From Pyronema omphalodes (Eukaryota; Ascomycota; Pezizomycetes; Pezizales; Pyronemataceae): 64,000 bases of DNA. Location of the stretch: NCBI GenBank assembly GCA_024516155.1, contig JAJJXM010000031.1:607718-671717 (forward strand), in the 5' to 3' direction. Positions 54,167-64,000 of this stretch are shown here, one piece after another (the first letter of the stretch is position 1; each line of letters starts with the position of its first letter). The translations under genes and the position numbers were made by a program. The notes beneath the pieces are model-generated. The model did not search any database and had not been told where the DNA came from. It worked only from the letters and a program-made list of their open reading frames with translations.

Positions 54167-55675
54167 ATGGCTTCTTCCTTTCCTTACCGCGCTTTTTTCA
54201 AATTCAAATCTCTTACCAGAACTCGATACCAAGCAACCAACCCCACGAACCTGCATCTTGTACCCCATCTAACACCCATAACTATAACCACAACACGAAC
54301 CTTCCTCCGCCAAACTTCAACGCAACAAGCAACAGCCTGCATAATGTCCTCAACTACAACTGAAGCAAAGACCTCCAGCTCTACTTCCTCGACTACCCCA
54401 AATATGTCACAAATCTCCTGGTCATCCTCAGCAACTACCGCCGCTCGTTCAAACGCCGCGGATCTCCTGCAGTCTGGGTGGAGTCTTAGCCATACTAAGG
54501 ATGGACTGGAAAGAGAATATGTTTTTGGAGGCTTTGCGAAAGCTATGGAGTTCATGAATCAGGTTGCGGCGCAGTGTAGAGCTACTAGACATCATCCTGA
54601 GTGGGCTAATGTAAGTTTACCTGGTGATGTGATTTTCTTAGGATCAGGCGGGGGGAAGGGGATGGGAATGTTGAGGGGATGGCTTGCGTGCTGTTGTGTG
54701 GAAAAGGATGCGGGGTAATGGATGCGATGAGACGGGAGAGGATGGGAGAAGATGGGTGTATGCAGAAGAAGTTGGGATGGGATTCGAAGAAAGAGCGGTG
54801 AATACCCTGGGGGGGAGAGGGGGTACAGGCGGGAGCAGACATCGACATCGACATCGCCAGCGGTGGTGGCAGTAGACGGCGGGCATGCGAAGTTGGCAAA
54901 TGGTTTCATCCGATGGAATGGAAGGGCAGTGGATGATTGGGTGGTTGGGTGATACCATGCGCCCATTTTCCATTGCGATACCCTCACCAAGTCCATCCCA
55001 TCACTGAGATATTCGGTCGGATACTTTCCCTATCCTTCTGTGAAACGATGCATTCATTCCTCACGGCCCAATACCATGTCATGCCATACCATGCCGTACC
55101 AATAACACCCGCCGCCTCTACTGCCACCATCGCCGGATCTGTCACTCGCTCGCTCGCTCGGCCCGAGGGGATAGTTGCATTGACTATCATATCATATCCG
55201 CCAGTTGGTCCTCTACTCCAACCCAACTTCTTCTGCATATACGCCATACCCTTCCCTTTTCTCCGCTACGAAATAGCCGCTGTATTCGCTGCCTGTATGC
55301 TCGGAGTGCAGTTGCTATTTCTCATCCTTTTCATGCTGCGTATATCCGTATCTTTTCTCCCCCTTTCCTTCCTCCCCCTTTCCTCCCTTCCCCCATCCCT
55401 CCCCCTCCTTCCCTCCTTCCCCCTCCCCCCAATAACACAAGCTAACCCCCCCACCCCAGGTCTACAACATAGTCCGGATCCGCTGGACGACTCACAACCC
55501 CAAAGGACTCTCCGACAAAGACATAGAAATGGCGCGGTTCTGTGATCTGAAAGCTGTAGAAGTCGGCGCCAAAAGTATGTCGAAAAGTGATTGGGCTTCT
55601 AAGGATGGTGCTGGTTCGGTTTTGGAAACTATGATACCTGCTGGCTCCGCTTGTGGTGTTTGTGAGAAGAAATAA
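54167..55675 (+). CDS. Pterin-4a-carbinolamine dehydratase (219 aa)
   Basis: Dehydrates 4a-hydroxytetrahydropterin in the pterin recycling that accompanies aromatic amino-acid hydroxylases. Exon 1 is 54,167-54,610, intron 54,611-55,459 (849 nt, GTAAGT..CCCCAG), and exon 2 is 55,460-55,675. The family core begins at WSLSHTKDGLEREYVFGGFA and continues with FMNQVAAQCRATRHHPEWAN joined to VYNIVRIRWTTH across the splice. The HHPEW..VY..V...TTH active-site motif is complete only after splicing. The N-terminal ~90 residues (basic, Ser/Thr-rich) look like a mitochondrial targeting sequence. An internal ATG (MSSTTTEAKTS, 54,344) could give a cytosolic form. The intron is more than ten times the usual size here. 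Confidence 0.9.
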
Positions 55676-56791
55676 TCGGATGGAGGGGGGGATGGAGGGC
55701 AGGGAGGGAGGGATAAGGATGGGGATGGGGGAGGGATAAGGGATGCAAGATATCAGATAGCGAGATTGGGGATTGTGGATTGCGATTGGGAATTTGATTG
55801 ATGATTTTTTGATGATTTTTTTATTTTTACTGACTTTTTTGATACGGATGCGGATGCGGATACGAATGGAAATGTGTGATGAGAAGAGAATTTCATGGCA
55901 AATGATAACAAGATAATTTATCATACCACCGAGAAAAGCAGAAAATCAAAAAGCCAAAAAGCCAAAAAGCCAAAAAGCCAGAAAGCCAAAAAGCCAAAAA
56001 ATCAGAAACGCAGAAAGAAAAGACAGAAGGGGAGGCATATGCAAATCCAATAGCAGCTAGTAGTTGATATCAATTCCTATGATTATTACATCCAATTATC
56101 GAATCATTCACCATCATTTCTTTTACTAACAGTGAAAGATATCATTTTTACAAAAAAGAGAAAAAAAAACACAAATCCAAGGTAAGGTAAGGTATGGTAT
56201 GGTAAGGTAATCAATCAACTTTCAAGTTTTGTATTAGCTTCACCATAAAGATTATCTTTCTTTCTTGCCTTCTTGCCTTCTTTCTTTCATGCCTTCTTGC
56301 CTTGTTTGTCTCCCTCCCTCTCGCTCTTTTGCTCGCTATCGCTCACTATCGCTCCCTGTCTCGCTCTCTCGCTCACTATCGTTCGCTTCTCATCGATTTG
56401 ATCATCCTCCATACTCGCTCAATGTAAAAATCTCATCATAGCTAAGCAGATGACAAAAAGCAAAAAAAAAAAAAAAAAAAAAAAAAAATAGAATCCTTCA
56501 ATGCATCTAGAAACACCAAACCAACTCTCCATGCAACGTCCAAAAGACTGTTATATGCTCTTCTCTCTCTTTCTCTTCCCATCTCTTTCTCTTCTCATCT
56601 CTTCCAGCTTCACCCAACATCACTAGGCTTTTTTTTTATCGCAGGTTAAGCCTAGCTTAGTCAAGCCTCCACTGCCTCGCTCTCGCTTCATAACTAATCA
56701 CATAGTTTTTCAATTCATCCAAGTCCAAGTTCAAAAACACCATTAATCAACTTCCCCATCATCAGCTGCTTACTACGATCGACACAGCATT
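55676..56791. other. Intergenic region between convergent genes
   Basis: Contains AAAAAGCC tandem repeats (55,945-56,005), GGTAAGGTAT repeats (56,182-56,208), CTTGCCTTCTTTC and CTCACTATCGCTC repeats (56,260-56,400), and an A-run of 25 at about 56,464-56,488. It holds the 3' UTRs of the dehydratase and the kinase. No gene seen. Confidence 0.5.
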
Positions 56792-58976
<2,185 letters not shown>

Positions 58977-61900
58977 GGTTGCTGCTTGACGATATCGTAA
59001 AAGAAAAGAAAATCTCTAGCAAATGTTGGAGGTCTCGGAGGAGGCTTGTGTAGATGAATCTGTGGGGAACACAGATCTATAGATAGGATGAGAGGTAGAA
59101 GTAGTGTAATGGTGATCGGTCGACTTGAACGATCAGTCTGAGACGCGGCGGTTGAGGGAGGGGGTGCGCCAGCGGGCAGGGTATTGTGGCGGGGTCGGGG
59201 GGGGGTTCGCTGTGGATATCTCGATTGTGCGGTTGTCGGGTCTTTGTTCGTATGTTTAGGGGGTGTGGGAAAAGCTTTCACTAGAATACCCGGCGCCGAT
59301 GCAGTTTAGTATGCAAGTGGGATCGCGATGAGAGGTGTTTGGTGGATGGTTGGATGAGGGTTGTGGGCTTCGTGGTGGTAGTGGGAGCGATAGTTAGGAG
59401 CAGTAGTGTAGTTCAAGTTGGTGGTGGTGAAGGGAGGGTTGTTGCTGGGCTTGTTGCTGGTGCTTGGTGGTGGGATAAAGGATGGCTGCAGGATGAGAGG
59501 AGTTGCACGCAGAGGCAAGGCGAGGCAGGTTAAAATGCAGAAGATGAAAATGGAAAAGAAAGAAAATGATTTGGAAGGGAGTAAATTGTTTGCAAGAATT
59601 AAATAAATGGGTGAAAAGAGAAAAAAAAAATGAAAATGAAATAATCAGTCAGTACAGCAGAAGAGTTTATTGCTGTTGGATTGGGTTGGGATGGGTTGGA
59701 ATAGGATGGGTTGCTGACTGGAAAAGCAACGTCGACGAAGGAGGAGACCACTTCAAGACGAACAAATCCACAGATCGACAGCCTCACTTCACCACTTTGA
59801 ATGGCAGATACAGCATCGAAGGTTGTCTCCACTCCGGCTGGCTATTGGATGGCAAAGAAGAGTAAGGTCTCCGTTGGATCCAGTGCTTTGACCCTCCGGG
59901 AGTAAGAGTACTTGCTTCAAGATGTCTTCTTCTCCGACTTCAACGTGGGTCGAAACAGGTGTCTGGCAAACACTCTTGATACAACCCAAGGCATGTACCC
60001 TTTGCCTTCCCCTGACAACGCGTTCGCCAGTGATGCAATTTATACATTCAGCGTGAAAAGGTTCGGCCAACGTGAAACCAGGCGGAAACCTTTTTATTCC
60101 TTAACTTGGATTTCGCTAGCACCCGAGTGATTGTAACAGATCATGTTTGCAACGAAAACACCATGATAATCACTCACTATTTATTTCCGAGATCGAGAAT
60201 ATGATATCCCAGAGTGATCAGTCGTGTTTAACATTATTTCATCCAGCGAATTACCGCAGTTTCACGCTGGTTGCGTTGATTTCGCAGGGGCTTGGCGATC
60301 GTTATTTAATAGTCAGGCTGCTGTTTGTTTCGGAGAATAACCACCACTTGAATCACTCGATACTTCCACCTCCACTTTTCCTATTGTCTTCGACGCCGTT
60401 CTCTTGCCGATGTACCTGTCTGTGTCTCACGGTCAGAATCGAGAATCCTTCGATTCCAATCGGTTTCTGGAACAACAAATCCTCTCCCAACATCCGATGG
60501 ATTGATTAATTGATTGATTGGGATATCACTAACAATTGCACACACTATTTGGAGTACAATTACCGGGCATAATCCTCGCAATATGAGGATTACCTACTGA
60601 TGGTCTCGTTTGCATACAATTATTTAGTGGACATCTTGATTATTTATCTCAACATCCCGTCCCTTAGACAAAGCTGCTGGAGACAATCGTGCTTTCTGAA
60701 AAGTTTGTAGCATTCATATTCTACCATTAAAAGTCCCATGACTTGATGAACATGGACAGCTAACTTCCAACAGCACTTGACCAGTTTCCTCAATCAAGGA
60801 AATGACGCTTTTCCAGCTGCCGCGCGATTACATCCGCAAAAACATTTGCAAAGTTCAGCCATGCATGTACGTGCACAACTGTCACCTTTGCTCGCTCGGT
60901 TCAGAACATGCAGAAGGCAGATAAAAACCGTTCCAACTGCGTATTTCAGTCATCATGACGTCCTCGCCGTGTGGACGCAGCTATTGCCACTGGCTAGGTT
61001 CATCCGCTCTTCCGCTGTCAACATGCACGATTTAGCTTCGGGTTTTCTCTCGTGGAATTAAAGGCTCTAAAGCTCGGTTCTCTATGTGCCACTTGGTAAC
61101 GAGTTATCAAAGATCCGGTTTCATGGCTGCCACTATTTGTGTCATGTCGTCGCCAGAATTATGTAGGGCTAGGTTGTTTTCATATCACGTGAATATTTCT
61201 AATGCAATTTATTTTTAGTTGCTGCGCTTGTCCGAGCCACTCTACAGAACATCGCCGGCTCACGTATATGGCACCTCTAGAGTTCGAAGAAGACGGTCTT
61301 TACATTTTCTGACGCCCGCAGATGCGAGACCCCTTTTCACTGCACCCGCGCTGCATAAGGCGGCGAAGCCGTAAAGATGACGGCGGGTAGTCGGAGCTTT
61401 CTAGAGGCTTTTGGCAGTTGCAGATGAAGATTTTTTGTGAGGGTGGGGTAAACATGGTGATCGTGAGAGTCAGTTGTCAAGCGCCAATATGTATCACGGG
61501 TTATGGGATGGTGTTACAAAGCTCCAACCGCCGGCCGTCCGACACGAGGTGTGTTGGTTGGTTGTTAAGGAGACCCCCGCTCTTGCTGCCCATCGATGTT
61601 TTCTCCCGGAGAGGTACTTCATGCAACCGACGAAGGTAGCTGAGTGATTACTTGTGAAGTGCAACTAAAGTATTCAGCGCACCGGCGATTCAGCGATGAC
61701 CAGTCAAAACACTTTTCATCGCCGGTCCCTGGGTGGCTTGAGACCCCAAAATTTTTTCTAACTACCCTGCCACTGGCTTACGGGATCTTATTGGAGGTGA
61801 CTCCCGGTAATGATTTTGGGCGAACTCAACGAGTGGTCACTGGATGCAGCTGATGGTGGGGGACGAAAGGTTGGAGCAGGATTTTCGGTCTTTTTTTTTC

Positions 61901-62635
61901 GCTCCACCCTTTTGCAACAAAAAATATTATGCCACGTTAGCTAACGGTATTCTAAATTCGCAGGTGAATGGTGATTGATGATAAGACTGTTGGGTATTGT
62001 CCATGTGTAAGGTGTAAGTAGGCTACATACGTAGTTTGAGGCTTTTGGGATCCGGCTTTTGCCTTTTCAACAGTTTACAAGTCGATACCCTGTGTTACTA
62101 GAACATTGTACATATACAATGTACCGAAACAACGTCACGGGGGCGGGGGTGAGTAAGGCAACAAAGCAAAAGTGGCGTTCACAAAATAAATTTCCGGCGT
62201 GCGCGAAGGGAGGGATGTTGGGAGGCTACGGGAATCTTAGGGCTGATAAGGGTGCAAGAAACCTGGGAAACGAGAGAAACGAGACTTGAAAGTAACATCA
62301 GGTGATGGTTGTGAACGTATATTGAACCCAAAGGCGGGGTTTTGGCAGCGCCCACTTGCGATGCATTGTGATGCAAGAAACCATAAGGCTTGGCGGCTTA
62401 CGCTTGCAAGTTGCAACGCTGTGCCGGATTTTATCGGACGGCGGAATATGCCGTGAAGAGTGATGCTGTGTGATGAGAAGGTGGAAGTTCATTTTACATG
62501 ACATATCACTCGACCAGATGACAGATGGATGTCGCATGTTGGCGTGAATGGCGGCTTTCGTGGCATTTGAAAAGTTCATTTTAAGTAATTTATCCAGAAC
62601 ATACAGAAATCTAGTTTCCTTTACATTCTATCTTC
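58977..62635. other. Long intergenic region without a convincing gene
   Basis: The first ~400 bp are the kinase promoter/5' UTR. Frames beyond (59,789-60,070 minus, 60,777-61,061, 61,418-61,639, 62,059-62,289) are short, composition-neutral and unsupported. A short hairpin (AATCCTCGCAATATGAGGATT) lies at 60,571-60,591. If a gene is present it must be heavily spliced. Confidence 0.4.
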
Positions 62636-62636
62636 C

Positions 62637-63709
62637 ACTTGCATTTTACATTTACATTTTTACATTTTAATCATACACCGTTCGAGGCCTCTAAGGCCTA
62701 TGCGGGAAACTATGGCACTGTCCTAATCCTGTCCTCGAGGCCGAAGCCTCCTAATGAGGCCCCCTAATCTCCTTATCCCCAAAAACGTCCCCGCGCGAAA
62801 GAAAAACAAAACTTTAACTCCCCACACCCCCTAAAGCCAATCTCGTAAGGAAAAAACAGAGAAAGAAAAAGAAACAAACGTCTTCCAAAAGAAAAGAAAA
62901 ACAAATTTGCCCATGCGTGTCCTCCTTTAAGTGAAAAAACAAAGGAAAAGGTACAGAAGACACAAAAGAAACAAAAACACTCGCGTACTTTTCCCTCTCT
63001 TGCGCTGCTATTCATATCGCCTGCCAATCTGGGTTGCAGCCAGGTATTCCAAGATCGCTTTCGTGAGTCGATCGTCCCTAAAAATATTCACTACTTTCAA
63101 ACGTCCCCGCGTCCTCCTCGGTCTCCCCGTAATTCGTTCCACCTCTTTCCGGAGCGTCCCAAACTCTGATTGCCATCTCCGGCACTCTCCGAAGAGATGT
63201 CCTCTGGTTTGACGCTGGTTGGACTCACACCACCAACAAGCGTCGGATTCTTTCTTTTTAATTCGCTTAAGGTGGGTTCCCACCAGTGCGTGGCCAGACG
63301 CGAGCTGGAGGAAGACCGCAGCCTTTCGCTTGGGCAGGTCCCGGAGGTCTGCTCGCAGACCAAACTTGCGGCGTGGTCTGTAGGACTTGCTGGAGCGTAG
63401 GTCCTTAGTGATCCAACGCTTGGTGATATCAGCCAGAGTTTCAGTGGCTACTCTGTTGATGTGAGCGAGGGACGCTTCCGGGGGGGTAAAGCAAGTCGGG
63501 TCGGTGCACCGAGTGAGCGCCTGTGCCTCACAGCGATGCTGCGCACCCAGCTTAGCAGCCACATCTGCGGCTTCATTTTCCTCGACGTCGGAGTGTCCAG
63601 GAACCCAGCGGATTTGGACATCGACGTCCCAATTGACGAAGTCTCTTACCAAGCCGCGGATGCGGCGGGACAGGGACTGTCCAGGGCCGGGGTCCTCCGT
63701 CATTGTCAC
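62637..63709 (-). mobile_element. 3' end of a non-LTR (LINE) retrotransposon: RNase H and zinc-knuckle region
   Basis: A 233-codon frame (63,008-63,709) contains an RNase H C-terminal part (VQIRWVPGHSDVEENEAADV). It then has a C-terminal CWWC..QTRGHLFGEC zinc-knuckle-like motif and TGRPRRTRGRLKVVNIF, as in Tad1-type fungal LINE ORF2 proteins. No reverse transcriptase lies upstream before unrelated sequence begins at about 63,718, so the copy is 5'-truncated. The minus-strand 3' UTR ends in an AAATGTAAA-type repeat (62,637-62,675), like a LINE tail. The frame is still open, so insertion was probably not ancient. Confidence 0.8.
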
Positions 63710-63960
63710 ACCCTATAATGTGTGAAGATAGAATTGGTATCATATATAACGCTATGGAGAATATGGCAAACTCGACAGGAGAATGAATAATTGAGTTAGT
63801 ATCCCGGGCCGGAACCCCCAGAGGAGCTCCGGCTAGCCACGTCACGTGATTCGTGACTTTCCGATAGGACCTCACGAGGATCCCGGCCCGAGGCGTCGAA
63901 ACTATTATTCACTGTCAGTTTGGGAGGACTCAGGACGAAGAAGGGGAAAGGAACACTTAC

Positions 63961-63986
63961 CTCAAGGGTGTCGACTTACCCTTGAG
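63961..63986. repeat. Perfect 9-bp hairpin at window edge
   Basis: CTCAAGGGT - 8-nt loop containing GTCGAC - ACCCTTGAG. Possible terminator or recombination site; context beyond the window is needed. Confidence 0.4.
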
Positions 63987-64000
63987 ACAACTACGAACGA

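Noticed and set aside
59789..60070. 93-codon minus ORF with Cys pairs (CINCITGE, CCICHSKW)
   Set aside because: Cys spacing suggested a zinc finger, but the pattern matches no family and the frame is isolated, with no splice-linked extension.
63780..63900. MITE-like pairing between GGGCCGG (63,807) and CCCGGCCC (63,882)
   Set aside because: Short GC-rich matches only; no extended terminal repeat or target duplication visible.

Overview
The window is filamentous-ascomycete nuclear DNA, most probably a Leotiomycete-like Pezizomycotina. Protein-coding genes carry short GT..AG introns of about 50-90 nt with CTAAC/CTGAC branch sites. Recognisable genes have fungal architectures, intergenic DNA is rich in simple repeats, and fungal-type elements (a LINE 3' end, a Harbinger-like MITE and a 5S rRNA gene) are present. 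The class is an inference; no taxonomic marker was searched.

Layout. 0.35-3.1 kb: one unrecognised 920-codon acidic repeat protein. 4.0-34.0 kb: an accessory region built of lineage-specific genes in tandem and inverted copies. The left arm (about 4,034-11,750, minus sense) and right arm (about 25,565-33,995, plus sense) are a large inverted duplication carrying, in the same order, coiled-coil gene C, repeat-protein gene D, a small two-exon gene, short ORFs, a SINE-like retroposon, two-exon coiled-coil gene B and acidic coiled-coil gene A. Between the arms lie degraded B copies with a MITE, C-rich satellites, the housekeeping gene GCV2 (three exons), a region of simple repeats, and one more B-A unit (22.7-24.9 kb) with an extra unknown gene upstream. 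Beyond the right arm lies a fourth, diverged B gene in which the intron appears to have become coding.

35-40 kb: a GH51 arabinofuranosidase N-terminal fragment, a 5S rRNA gene, a 625-bp terminal-inverted-repeat element, and a tandem array of four ~80-residue putative membrane proteins. The last of these is broken by a possible LTR. 40-43 kb is simple-sequence DNA.

43-59 kb is ordinary core genome: an anoctamin/Ist2 homologue (5 exons, minus), divergently arranged with a Vip1/Asp1 inositol-pyrophosphate kinase-phosphatase (5 exons, plus), then a pterin-4a-carbinolamine dehydratase (plus) and an SR-protein kinase (4 exons, minus). 59-62.6 kb shows no convincing gene. The right end holds the RNase H/zinc-knuckle 3' end of a non-LTR retrotransposon.

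The most interesting content is the inverted A-B-C-D coiled-coil array around GCV2. No member belongs to a family I recognise. A shared SINE insertion, empty sites in the other units, a 600-bp deletion, a stop-gain and a start-loss let the order of duplication events be read from the sequence. What the proteins do is unknown.
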